This document shows positions 25,501 to 37,109 of a DNA stretch of 64,000 nucleotides, piece by piece. Source of the stretch: Lichenostomus cassidix. Lineage: Eukaryota > Chordata > Aves > Passeriformes > Meliphagidae. The notes under the pieces were generated by a model. It had not been told where the DNA came from. It made no database searches and saw only the letters and a program-made list of their open reading frames with translations. The stretch is taken from the NCBI GenBank assembly GCA_008360975.2, contig CM039182.1, positions 101,897,443-101,961,442 of the forward strand, given 5' to 3'. The first letter of the stretch is position 1. The number at the start of each line of letters is the position of its first letter. The position numbers and the translations under genes are program-made.

Positions 25501-28500
25501 ATACTGTTCAAAATTTTGACTACTACTTCCATTTTACTAGACTCTGTGAGATTTTTGCATTTTTAGAAGATCTATGTAATTAGAAAACAGAAAAGTTGAC
25601 ACCTCTCATCTTGCTAATAACAAGACACATTTTTAGAAGTGAATGCTCTGATGCATCTGAGGATGTGCACAGTTATAGCTGAAAACATCACAGACGGTGC
25701 CTCTGCTGTGGCAGAGCTAACAAGACCCTCTAGCCACAGACATTTCCTCCTGAGGAATCCATACTAGTTGTTCATTTTATGTGCCTTTTGACACCAGTAG
25801 CTTGCCAATTAAAACTGGCACCATAACAGCACAGCCCTTTCTTCCAGGGAATGGAGCAATTTTCATGTCAGAGATCAGGGCTGTTATACATGCTGCTCTC
25901 AACAGCAGAGCTGTGAGACCAGAAACAAGACAGATGCCAATATTGGCACTGCTACCTTTATGGATTGCAGATGCCTTTACTTACTGACAAACTGAATGCC
26001 AATTTTGTTTCTGTCACAGCTTTAGTTTCTATACAGAAAAAGCAGCTTTAAACGAGGAAAGTAAGCAATCAGATTTAAGCTACCAACTGTCTATGGTAAA
26101 TCTAGAAAGATTCTATAGGAAGCATTGACAATGATCCAAAACTTGCATATCAGATAATTCTATAAAATGCACTCTGAGTATATCCACCAAAAATTACTTT
26201 TGCTTCCTTGGTGTTTCTTCATTTGGGAACAAGATGTCCCCCTCCAAGCTACATCCTGCCTTGCCATATAATCTCAGAGTTCATTTCTTCAAGGAAACCA
26301 AAAGGTTGTTTTGACCACGTTTGGAAATGTATCCCTTGGTGAAATGAGGTCAACAATCTACCCCTCAGCATGTATCTGGAGGCATATTCATTTGCTTTTT
26401 CAGAAGAAAAGGGTATTTGACCTTCATTTGACCTACGTCTACCAGATTATTCTACCAATTTCTTTCCAATATCTGTGAGGTTGTAACTTTTTAAGCTTGG
26501 GCCAGGCATGTTATAGATTTCAGTTTTCACAATTCAAAGAAAACAGACGTCTCTGTCTTCAAAATGAACAGGGTTTTCTTGTTTTTTTCTTAATTCAAAT
26601 CTAAGCCTTTTTTATTGGATAGTACGGGGAAGGAATGCACTTGAAATACCTTTCATTACTATTACAATTTTAGTGCTTATAAAATAACAATAATATGCAG
26701 ATTTTGTCTCCTTTTATTTTTAACCTCTAGATCTCACATTACATGCAAACCAGGACTACAAAGCCTATTTAATAATCTGAGGCATGGAGTGAGATGATAT
26801 AAGCAAATTATGGTCAAAGTAGTGAAAAATTCAAAGCAGCAACCAGCTCTCCAACATTCTAACCTGATGCCCCACCTCTAACTATCCTTTCTCGTAACAA
26901 TATCCAGCACAAATATCAGGGTTTAAAAATTCATAAACACAAAAAGTTTATTTTAAGACAAGTTTATCACTTCCTATTGGCCACCAGCTACAGAAAATAC
27001 TACAAGGTCCTCCACAGTCAAATTTTCATTTCTCAGATACAAATGAGTTTGTCTGCCCCAGTGCAATTGACAGTACCTGAGAGATATATCTCACGTGTTG
27101 ACTGGCCTGACATTTACTTAAAGAGAAACTCTGTGAGCAAATACTTCCCTCTTTTTTATTTTTTCTTTTTCCTTTTTTTTCTTTTTCTTTTTTTTTTTCC
27201 AGATGAAACTGTTGGGGCTGCAAATCATTATTTGTAGGTGTTGACAGGATCAAACACCAGAAATAAAGAGTTGGTATAGACTCCTAGTGACTGGCTTCAA
27301 CAGAACACCACAGCTCTCTGTGAAGAGTTGCATGTGGTATTCACCAGCTGTCGATGTTTTCACCCCTCACATCTCATTTACAGGAGCCCAGCAATCGATG
27401 TTGGAGAGCTTTCCTTGCTGCTCTAATGATACAGCACTGCATTGCACTGGGAAACCACTGGCTTCACGGCACTTTGCAAAGGGCATTTCATGGATGGGAT
27501 ACCAAAGCATGCAGAAAAAGTGATTTACCCAGGGGAGTCTCAAAGATGCAGAATAAGATGTAATGAAATGCAAAGCTCTTGACTTCCAGGCTAGACCACT
27601 AGTCTTTAGGCTTGCTGCAAAACTCATTGTGGGAATATGAGTTTACTGAAAATGGGGTGTTAACACAAATACAGCTATTTTTGTTAATGCTTTGAAGCTT
27701 TGAGATACAGCAGCGCCATTGATTTTGCTAGCTTTTCTGGTGATGGAATGTTCAAATCATGTTGCTACATTCTGCTGAACAGAAAACTAGCAATTTTAGG
27801 GGTTTTTTTAATATTACCCTTTATGTCAACCCAGCAACTCAATACAGATGTCAGCAGTTACAGCAAAGTCAGAAATGGGATTTAAGTTTCTCTTAAGTTC
27901 TCTGTTCACACAACTGTGAAAAAGCCCATGTTTTGGAAACAAAGACTCTTTTTGCACTGAAAGTAAAGTTTACAAAAGCTGTGTCAACTGACTTCAGAAA
28001 CCCAGAACACTGTTTTGAGTTATGGGATATAAACAGAGCAATGCGTGACAGGCTCAAGGTGATCTGAAAACATGGATCAATTATACAAAAGTCCAAAGGA
28101 GGAAAAAAAATATGAAAGAGAACACAGCTTTCAAGGCAATACTTAATTTGGTATTAAACAACTTGTTTGAAGGAGTTTATGATACAGTTAAAAATTGTGT
28201 GTGCAAAATGTTTTTTTAGCTCCAAATTTCAGTGCCCGCTATTTCGGTTTCATTCACAGATGTCATACAACACATGACATATGTTGCAACGTGTACCTAA
28301 TACTCTGCATTTATTTACATTTTCAAGAGGCATAAAAATTACTAACTACCTCAAATTAGTTCAATTAAGGGATTACTTTTTTCTATGCATGCCTGCTTTC
28401 TCCTCTTAGTACTGCTCATATTCAAGAAAATTCCGATTCCACTTAGCCATGTGCTTTACATTAAAAAAAAAATTGATTTTTTAAAATAGTACAGCTATGA

Positions 28501-28586
28501 ACAGGCATTTTAGGCCAAAACCAGAAGGATTAGAAGGGGGATTATGGCCAACCAGAGTCTAGTCACTGCTGGAAGCATGGAATTGG
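22501..28586. other. AT-rich non-coding DNA, no gene recognised
   Basis: About 6 kb with no recognised gene or repeat family. Low-complexity stretches include a CAAA-type run near 23590-23610, T runs near 23645-23670 and 23972-23987, and a pyrimidine tract at about 27147-27200. Short frames on both strands show no family resemblance. Confidence 0.5.
27147..27200. repeat. Polypyrimidine (T-rich) tract
   Basis: About 50 bp of Ts with scattered Cs and one A, ending in TTTCCAG. Although it resembles a splice acceptor (long pyrimidine tract followed by CAG), no coding frame with known similarity follows, so it is recorded as low complexity only. Confidence 0.7.
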
Positions 28587-29162
28587 ATGACCATTTGTTG
28601 TGATCTAGCATGGCAATTCATATGGTCATCAGTTAAAAAGATGATTGCAGTGCTGGCAGATTTTGATACCTTATTTATTTGCAGCAATTTTGATACCTTA
28701 TTTATTTGTGCTGCTCTTCTAGACAGGGTGCACATATTGGCATCTGAGTCTGTCCAATGCTTCTTCATTTGGACCTCCCACTTATTGTTACAGATTCATG
28801 GGTGGTTTTTTCCAGACCCTGGAACAGTTCTTCTTTTATCTTTGAACACTGTCTGTTCACATGCTTTCTCAAAAGCTATTAACAGTCTTCTGCTTCTTAA
28901 CTCTATTCAACAGGGAACATTAACATTTGAATTGACTTTTCTTGCTGTGGGTAACATTCTGTATATTCAAGGGTCAGAAGATATCTGCGTAAAGATTGCA
29001 ATAATTTTCATGTTGTATCTTATTTATATGAAGGTAACCATGCACAGAGAGGTCATGTTCAATTTTCACCCTTTGCTTGCAAAATTTGGGAAAAGTTTGC
29101 AGTCATTTAAGAAACCTGATTTCATTAGGAGTATTTATTTCTTCCTACTTTTTGAATTTTAA
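28587..29162 (+). other. Longest open frame in the window (191 codons), doubtful coding status
   Basis: An uninterrupted ATG-to-stop frame of 191 codons, rich in Leu, Phe, Ile and Ser, with several hydrophobic stretches. I recognise no domain or family. The start context is weak (T at -3, A at +4). Residues around 27-41 contain a repeated block because of a 27-bp tandem duplication in the DNA, which keeps the frame since 27 is a multiple of three. AT-rich DNA favours Leu/Phe/Ile codons, so a hydrophobic product is expected by chance. No promoter, splice context or neighbour supports a gene. I judge it a chance frame, noted because of its length. Confidence 0.12.
28660..28708. repeat. 27-bp period tandem duplication
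   Basis: Identical 22-bp segments at 28660-28681 and 28687-28708, each beginning ATTTTGATACC, separated by CAGCA. This gives a 27-bp period. The exact identity indicates a fairly recent slippage or duplication event. Confidence 0.9.
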
Positions 29163-29433
29163 AAGGTGCAAAATATTTAAGAGTTTTTTGTCGTGAAAAA
29201 CAGCATAAGGTAATATGGTAAGTGCCTTGCATTCATGCCAGCTTGATAAGAGAAAATAAATGTTGTCCAGTGTGTATGAGACAAGGGGATGAAGCTCATA
29301 TTGCTGGCAGCCTAACAGTGTAGCAGTAGGAAGGTTAATTAAGGGCAGAACTTACTGTGATTTGACCAAGAAAAATTATCCCCTCAATGATATTGGACAG
29401 CTGTAGGATATGCATTGTATGTCTGAGGAATTT
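29163..29433. other. Unremarkable AT-rich spacer
   Basis: Short AT-rich interval between the 191-codon frame and the heptamer array. No feature seen. Confidence 0.5.
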
Positions 29434-29753
29434 TCCTCTTCTCTCTTCTCTCTTCTCTCTTCTCTCTTCTCTCTTCTCTCTTCTCTCTTCTCTCTTCTCT
29501 CTTCTCTCTTCTCTCTTCTCTCTTCTCTCTTCTTTCTCTCTTCTTTCTCTCTTCTTTCTCTCTTCCCTCTTCCCTCTTCCCTCTTCCCTCCTCTCTCCTC
29601 TCTCCTCTCTCCTCTCTCCTCTCTTCTCTCTTCTCTCTTCTCTCTTCTCTCTTCTCTCTTCCCTCTTCCCTCTTCCCTCTTCTCTCTTCCCTCTTCTCTC
29701 TCTTCTCTCTCCTCTCTTCTCTCTCCTCTCTCCCCTCTCTCCTTCTCTCTTCT
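29434..29753. repeat. Polypyrimidine heptamer array (TTCTCTC)n, about 320 bp
   Basis: The plus strand is almost pure C/T for about 320 bp. Most of it is a tandem 7-bp unit TTCTCTC; variant blocks with TTCCCTC, TCCTCTC and an 11-bp TTCTTTCTCTC form lie in the middle and at the 3' side. A heptamer read in three frames gives a seven-residue repeat, so long frames exist on both strands (29384-29833 minus, 29387-29815 plus, 29410-29769 plus); these are artefacts of the repeat. The unit has mirror symmetry (CTTCTCT reversed is a rotation of itself), so the tract could form intramolecular triplex (H-DNA) in supercoiled DNA. The clustering of variant units suggests serial local expansions. Confidence 0.95.
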
Positions 29754-32284
29754 TTTATTTTTTTTTTAATGAAGATTACTCTCCCATAGTGCTTATTTCT
29801 TTCTCGCATTTTTGAAACGACACATAAACCCATAAAGCTAACGAGGTAACATAAAATTGCTTAGAGACACAATATATCCCTGTCTTGGCTTCTTAAAAAT
29901 ATTCAGCTTCTCAAGAGTAAAAGAATGAAATATTCTGTTTAATGATTCACCAATAATTTTTCCAAAACGGGAGGGAGAAGAGCTACAGACTGTTTTCAGT
30001 TTTCATTTCAGTGTCCAGACTCTAACATTGAGAAGTGAAATTTTTCAGAGAAGACTGCTAACCAGAACATCAGCCTGTCTCATATACTGTCCTGAGGTCA
30101 TGCTGCACTTCAACTCTCTTATGCCTAGTAAACTCAACAATGTCTTCCAGGTAATGCCTCAGTGCAGTGTCAATTTCATTCATTAGAAAAGCTTTCTGAT
30201 TCTGAGTAAATAATTTGAAATAGAGTTCCCAGTAAAAGAAACAGTGGTTTAGTCAGTCATACTAATTTGCTTGGAGTTATTTGAGATGACAGCATTACTC
30301 ATGTGCAATTGTTAACATGTTCTTTGCTGCTCAGTTGAGGCATTTCCAGCTTACCTAGTTCATGGGGGGGACATGTTTGAAGCAGACCACATACTTCAGA
30401 TGTTAGAAATGTACTACAAATGCACAAAGTTCCTGCAAACATCCCCTCTCGGACCTGCTTCTGTATTCTGTCAAAATACATGGGGGATAGAGGGAATTTT
30501 TCTGAAGTTAGGAAGTAACACTGGCATCAAGTCAGCATAACAGAGAGAATTAGGGTGCTTATCTCTGGCAAAGACTGCAGCATTTTGCAGTTTCTTTTTC
30601 AGCCACTTTGCTGCTTCTGTGTATGTGAGATTAGACACGGGATTAACTGAGCTTCTGAAAAAATTAAAGGAACACATCTGTAGGTCTCAGGGAGCACAGT
30701 AATGCTACAAAATGCTGAAAACAAGCACTTTATTAGTTATATTGCCAAGATTAGCATTATAACATACTATATCTCCAGGCTATGCAGTCCTGTGTGACTA
30801 CAAAAGTTGCCGTGGTCTGTCCTTAAATATGCATGATGTCTTTTGATACAGAAGGGCAGAACTGGTCCCTTCAGGGAAAGGATTCTTCATTCTGCTTAGA
30901 AGCATTCTGCCATTGGAGATACTACTTATCATGAAGGATTCATCTAATTTAAAACATTTCAACACAGCTAATTTAGAAGACTATAATTTAGAAACTTGTA
31001 TTATCTTGCTGTTCTATACATTTTGGAAGTACGCAATACGTGTGGGATAATTTCTCTCTATCTTCACCATGCATCCTGCTATAGTAAGAAGGATTTTTCT
31101 TACATACCACACAGTGCTTTTTTTCTGGATGTTTTTAGTTTTGCTGCTATCAGCCTAATGCATTGTTCCTTTGTAAACTATACAAAATACACAGGCAAGC
31201 TCATTACAGGTACCAATTGTCCTCCATCGACACAGAAATTTTACAGACAATTTGCCAATGCTTTTAAAAAATGCTATTGTCCTTTGGTTTTAGTTGAATT
31301 CAGTTTTCTTGCTTTTATTTGTTTTTTTTCCCAGCATTTTGATGGACTTAAACATCTACTACCTGCTTCAAGAAAAATCGAGGATGGAAAATATGGAGAA
31401 CCATCCTGACACAGACATCCACACGAGTGAAAAGTCTATATTTATATGCCCACACACTGTCATTTGCAGGCTGTTCTGTGAGCTGCTTAGCAATAGCTGA
31501 GATTCTGGGCCAGCCACTTCTGTAATCATTTTTTCCACTCTTTCTATTGTTACAAGTGAAAAAAAATGGCAGTCCTCCAGTGACCAAATTAAGAACAACT
31601 CAACTGTATTTGTCCAAAGCTATTCATTCATACAAGCAGTATTATAAAATGTTCTAATTAAATGCAAGGCAGCATATTATATATCGTCTTTCTAATTTCA
31701 GAGAAGGGCTCACCATACAATTATAAACAAACTAAAATAAAATATTTTAAAAGCTTTTGCAGTCAAATCCATTTGTGGCTGCACTTTTATGGATAGTTCT
31801 TTGTTTTCTTTAGTACAGCATGGTGAAATTCAACCTTGCCATTTTTATTCCTGACAAGACAAGAGGCATAAGGTGTTAGCAGCAAAAGATGATAAGCGAT
31901 GTTGCCTTCAGTGTATCATTGCTGCCAGAAATGCAAGGCCTTTCATGTGCAAGGTCAGAGACCAACAGCGTGATGTCTCAGCAGACAGGGAACAGTGTCA
32001 CAGGGATTTTCCTTCACCTTACTAGGAAGAATGAATACAATTATTTTATCTTGTATGTGTAGCGTTTGCTCTGCTTTGCCAGCACAGAGGGCTGACCTTT
32101 GTGTCACCTTCAGATGATGTTTCTGATAGAAACATGGGCTACAACAAGAGAACTGATTGACAACAGCAGCATTAGCAGCTGCCATCTGGAGCAGCTAACA
32201 ATGAGGTTTGGAGCTTAGCTATTGCAAAACAGGATCTCCTTTCGAGATTCAGTGTTTTTGTTGTTTTCAGGGCTGGTATTTGTA
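29754..32284. other. AT-rich non-coding DNA, no gene recognised
   Basis: About 2.5 kb, no gene or known repeat recognised. A 137-codon plus-strand frame (30996-31409) and several shorter ones occur but have no family resemblance and no supporting context. Confidence 0.5.
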
Positions 32285-32290
32285 ATCAGT
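32285..32290. repeat. Target-site duplication, left copy (ATCAGT)
   Basis: ATCAGT immediately precedes the TG start of the LTR and is repeated exactly at 32805-32810 immediately after its CA end. A 6-bp duplication is the usual signature of alpha/beta-type (ERVK class) retroviral integration. Confidence 0.85.
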
Positions 32291-32477
32291 TGTAGCAATG
32301 TGGGGTTTTAGGATTCCAAGTGCTCTCTGTTTCCCTGCTCGGTGTACTATTGGTTCATTTTAAAATATGCTCTGCTGTACCTGAAAACCTACTGGTGTGT
32401 AACCCTCCTGCCAGTCTTCCCTTCATCCTCCTGGGACTGGCTCAGAGAGAGCCAGCCCCCACCCCCTTCCTTTCCCC

Positions 32478-32484
32478 TTAAAAG
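32478..32484 (+). promoter_or_regulatory. TATA-like element within the LTR
   Basis: TTAAAAG lies 111 bp upstream of the AATAAA signal, a plausible core-promoter position for the U3/R border of this LTR. It is not a consensus TATA box, and activity is inferred from position only. Confidence 0.45.
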
Positions 32485-32594
32485 CCAGAGCTTGGGTCTG
32501 GGAGAGGTCTCCTCTCTGGGCTGGCAGCCCTTACCCTGTCCCTGCTTTTCCTCCCCCCTTCTCCTCCCCTGCAACCCCTCTCCCTGTTACCCCA

Positions 32595-32600
32595 AATAAA
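32595..32600 (+). terminator. Polyadenylation signal AATAAA within the LTR
   Basis: AATAAA in the plus orientation of the solo LTR, at the position expected near the R/U5 border. A short G/T-containing stretch (GGTTCGTTCCTTCGT) follows about 30 bp later, as is usual for downstream elements. Confidence 0.65.
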
Positions 32601-32804
32601 CCGCCCTGCCAGAACAGAGATGGAGTCCAGGTTCGTTCCTTCGTCTTACTACGTTTCCTGTTAGAATTTCTGTGGTTGGGAGACCTCTGCCATGCGCGGG
32701 ACCGCAGGGGCCGCCCGCCCCAGATCCGGTGGGATTACACGGACCAGAGACCCGGTCCGGGGGGCCAGCCGGCTCCTGCCGCCCTCTCGGACCCTGCTAC
32801 ATCA

Positions 32805-32810
32805 ATCAGT
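32805..32810. repeat. Target-site duplication, right copy (ATCAGT)
   Basis: Exact repeat of 32285-32290, directly after the CA end of the LTR. It defines the right boundary of the insertion. Confidence 0.85.
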
Positions 32811-35800
32811 AAATATCAGGAACTTGTAGGTCTCTATTACAGTTTCTCCTTATTCCCCTAAAATACATACAGGACATGCAGGACCTGTTCTCAGCACACA
32901 CTATCATCCTCTCAAGTATCAGAGGATACAAGAGATGTTTTCCAGTAATAGACCCCAGCTTTTGTCAAAATTGTCAAGAATTCATAGGAAAGAGAAAATT
33001 TGGACCCTAACAAAACTTAAGTGACGTTTTTCTGTTCTAACCCACAGTTATAAACCAGATGAAGTTGAATCTGTCCCCTTGATTGGCAAACCACATTTAT
33101 AAAAACTTTAAGCCTGCCTTCTCTAGGAGAAATAAAGGCTTCATGACTGCAGCAATCCAGGGATCAGCATGCTAGGAGACGTTTTTTGCAATAAATTATG
33201 ACAAAGAATTCCTATGTTTGTGTTATTTCTGTCTTTCATTACAGAAATATCTTGTTTCTGAAAGGATTGCACCTCATCAGTTCTGACACAGTCAGTCCAT
33301 AAATCTGTAAAATACAGAGGCATTTATTTATCATCTAGTTTGGACTGTTAGTCATCTGCCTTTACTGCTTTTCTTTTTAAATAAAAATGCTCTAAGAACC
33401 AGAGAAACTGTGAATTACCATTTGGCTATAGACATGATGGGTAGGCAGAGACTACAGTACTGTGACTGCGGGCTTCGTGGACACTTCATACACATTGTAT
33501 TATACCATGCTATATCTGCGAATTTTTTCATAAAAGCATTTACCTGAATTTTTTAAGTGAATTTCTTCTGAATCAATCACCCTATATCCTGTTGATTACA
33601 CTGTGCAGGGAGATGATCTATTTACATACTAAAAAGGTCAAGGTTGAAAAAAAATCTGTATTAATGGTGCATAATCATTGCATTCAAGTGAAACAAAGAA
33701 GTGTATGAACCCATGAAATCATTTTGCCTTTTTGTCTCTATGTACACAGGCTTGAGACATCTTTGTGGAGACATAATGCAGTATTTCAGGATAAGTGAAG
33801 TGATTGGCAAGCATGTTCATGATACAAACCTTTCTGATTACTAATAGGAACAAAAAATAGTTGAGCGACTGATGTAAAATATGGGTTAGATTCATCATCT
33901 AAAATATGTAATTAATTCAAGGGTGTGTTCCATTTGCATAATAGATGCCTTTTATTTTCAGACCCAGTTAACAGGATACAAGCCCTCATAATAGGCTTTG
34001 AATTACATTACTAGTTTATTTAATTTACTGTGTGCAATAATGCAACTAGAATACAGACTACTAAAAATATTTATATATTTGCATTCAAGTGTGATTATCC
34101 AAAATATTAAGGATTAATTCCTCTTCTAGTGTAAATTGGCATAACTCCCTGTACTTGATGTGATTTTCCCCTGCTAATTAAAGTATAAATGCATCCATGT
34201 CGTTTCTGCCAGCTGAAGTTATAAACTCTGCAAGGCTGATGTACCTCTAACATATATTTTTTCTGTATTGTGGTCTGATTGGTCAGCTGTGGTAAAAGAC
34301 ACAAAGATTGTGATTCAAAAGGAAATCTAGACTGCTACTGCTACTTTCATAAGAATTATCCAGTCCTTTTTTTAACCTCCATCCTGCAGCTTCTGTATAT
34401 GCCACATCTCATAAAACATATGGACTTCACTTAAAATTGTTTAAGATATAATTGCTGCATTTTTTCTATTTCCTCTCTGGTTTCCTTCTCTGATTCTCAC
34501 ATGGTCTCTCTCCTGCCTAATAATTCTTTTTATTCTCACAAATCCCAGTGTAATTACTTCTTATTACATCAAGTGTTTTCTTGTTTCTGTGATAATTTCC
34601 TTTATTTAAAAATTCTGTTTCTTCAGAGATTAAGTATTCATCAGGTAATTTTAAGCAGAGTCCTACATGACACACTGGTACTGCTATTAAAAAAAAAATC
34701 TTCCATAGTTTTGGAGAAAATACCAAATAGCTAGCAATCTTTCGCTGGGACAAGCCACATGGCAGGGCTTCAAAAGTGTTGGATATTTCCCGGAAGAGGC
34801 ATTTTCTGTAGAAGTGACATATCCTCTCTGGCTTCCTTTTCTTTTCCATAATTCCCTTCCTGAGGGAACACAACCATCTCCCTCCCTGACAGCCCTGACA
34901 GAGCCCCACTCTTCCTCAGACTTTCCATTCATTCTCAAACTGTGGTAACACTTCTGTGTTTGCCTAGGACTCAGCCAAGCAAAGTAGTTGTTTACCTCCA
35001 GTAGTAGCAGGTGGGGGGAACCACATAAATAAAAAAATAAAACTTAAAAAACCCAATACAATTATTCAGGGCAAGTTAGCACTTCCTGAGGATAACAAAT
35101 TATACCACAAAACCCCTCTTTGGTATAATGTTTTAAATTAAGGTTTTCTTTCATGGGTAGGGTTTTTGGTTTGCTGTCAAAAACAATCTCCCTCAGTGCC
35201 TCTTCTCTGTGAGATGGTTATCAAATAGGTTAATAATAATAATAATAATAGCACAGGCATCAGCCCTTCCAGCCATTAGGTAATGCCAATAACTTCAAGA
35301 CTGAATCTGAAGGAGGAGGGCAGGAGCATTTCAAATGAGCCAGGAAAAACTGCCACTAGGTAATTTACTGATACATTTTCCCTTCTTACATAATTTCCAA
35401 GTTCCTGTCACTTTTGCAACATCCAAATCAGATCTGCTTGCACAATCAGGTGAATTCAAGGACAGGCTAAAGACCACAACACCTTGTTTCACCAAGTGAA
35501 GGGATTGAAGATCCCTGTTCAAGATTCCAACAATCATAGTGGATGCTTTATGAAAGCATAGAACCCATCACCATCAAAGGCCTGACCCTATATTGTGTCT
35601 CCTCCACTCACACCAGTAGACTCATCTCATTCACTCAGCTCTTTTAGTGTGAAAAGTAAAGCCCATAATTTTTTAATGTTATCTTTGGTCCTTTTAATTC
35701 TGTCCATTAAATCTCTTACCTCCCTCTCCCAAGAATGACAAATGTATGCAACAATTCACACAGAGGTAATGGTCCTGAGGAGATTTGTTTGCAGAATATA

Positions 35801-37109
35801 TAGTTCTTCAGTTCTATATTACTTTATGGCCTTTTAAAAATAGGGTCTACAGGACCTATAATACTTTTTTTTTTTTTTTAGTAGCAGTCAATTATATGTC
35901 AGGGGAAAATTTGAATTGGAATTGCTGTACTTGGTTTTACTGAATTTTTCTGTTAAGTAATGTATGCTGTGCAATAAAAGACCAAACTTGCTAGAGAATT
36001 TGTCCCACTAACCCTGATTTTCACCACTTTGCATATGCAGTCCTCTGAATCTTACCCACCCACAGAACGATATATGTTCCAATGGTCCTCTGGGTACCAA
36101 CTGATCCACAGAGCACTCAAACCTGAGCCAATTTAGGGAAATCAGGAACTTTTTCTTTACAGTCAAGAATATCTCCAGGACAGAGATATTAGAAGTCTGT
36201 GGGAAATCTGGTACAATATCTGACAAATATCACAGTGAAAAAACTTACCTTAATATCTGATCAGAACTTCCCCTGTTGTGTGTTTTGTACCTTATCCTTT
36301 TACTCTCCCACCTCTAAAGAAATGATAAATCACTCGGGACATGTATATAAATAAGCATTTTACTTACACATGTGTTTTTCATTTTCACATGCAATCAAAG
36401 TGGTTTTAATTAAATTAATTATATGGTCTGCCGTTTGAAGTCCCGTACTTTTCTTTAGATTCACAATGAAAGTTCAGGGTGGACTTATTTAAAAGTTTCG
36501 GTGTTTTGAGATCCTCTGTACTTTTCAATGCTGAGCTTGTTCTAAACTCACCGGACTTATTAATCCTATATATCCTTCACAGTTCCTTTAGAACTAGCAA
36601 GTAGGGGAGTTTTTGTGATATTACTGGCTCATATACTTTCTAAACGGAAATTTTGAAAAATTACTTTGAAAAATTCTTTAATTTAAATCAGCTTCCTTCA
36701 CCATACTGAAGAGATTTTGATTTTCAATGTCCACCATGGTTTTAACACACTGTTATTCACGCTAAAGCAGATATTTAAAGATATGCAAACAAAAGTTCAA
36801 TAAAAGTGAAATTTTCAAATACAGTTTATTCTAAAGTAATGAGATAATAGTGTAAATTTCACACATTCCATTAAAAAACAGCAATACATATGCACATTTA
36901 CAGTAACTGGTGCTGAAATTATAGTGGATAAATTGCAGAGACACTTACTGAGAAGACAACCTCCTAGATTCTACACTAGGCTGGGCTCCACAAGCCTGAC
37001 TTGGATACTGTGGTTCCCTTGTGAAGACTTGGCCACCTTTGACTGGGATTTGCACCATGGAGGATGAAAAGGGTGGAAGTGCTGAAACACATGGGACCCC
37101 TACAGTAAT
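32811..37109. other. AT-rich non-coding DNA, no gene recognised
   Basis: About 4.3 kb of AT-rich DNA. It includes a (TAA)n microsatellite at 35231-35250 and a T run near 35865-35879. A 130-codon minus-strand frame at 34517-34909 has no family resemblance. No gene recognised. Confidence 0.5.
35231..35250. repeat. (TAA)n microsatellite
   Basis: A 20-bp run of TAA/AAT units. Ordinary trinucleotide microsatellite. Confidence 0.95.

Larger units (their letters stand above)
32291..32804 (+). mobile_element. Solo LTR of an endogenous retrovirus (514 bp, probably ERVK class)
   Basis: The element begins TGTAGC and ends GCTACATCA, so the termini are inverted relatives with the canonical TG...CA ends. 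It is bounded by identical 6-bp flanks ATCAGT (32285-32290 and 32805-32810). Inside there is a TATA-like TTAAAAG at 32478-32484 and a polyadenylation signal AATAAA at 32595-32600 about 110 bp downstream, in the order expected of U3-R-U5 on the plus strand. The last 120 bp are GC-rich and keep about a dozen CpG sites, in contrast with the CpG-poor surroundings. No internal viral genes follow: normal AT-rich DNA resumes at 32811. It is therefore a solo LTR left by recombination between the two LTRs of a provirus. The ERVK assignment rests on the 6-bp duplication only. Intact flanks and retained CpGs argue for a comparatively recent insertion. Confidence 0.85.

Noticed and set aside
27147..27240. 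Splice acceptor followed by an exon
   Set aside because: A pyrimidine tract plus CAG is present, but the following sequence reaches a stop within about a dozen codons in the continuing frame and has no recognisable protein similarity.
29434..29753. CRISPR-like or minisatellite array of coding significance
   Set aside because: No spacers exist between the units; it is a continuous heptamer microsatellite in eukaryotic DNA.
29384..29833. Long frames on both strands (149, 142 and 119 codons) with seven-residue repeats
   Set aside because: They are translations of the heptamer array; a 7-bp unit lacking stops stays open in every register.
32676..32861. 61-codon Arg/Pro-rich frame
   Set aside because: It lies mostly inside the U5 end of the solo LTR and runs out past its boundary; composition is due to GC-richness.
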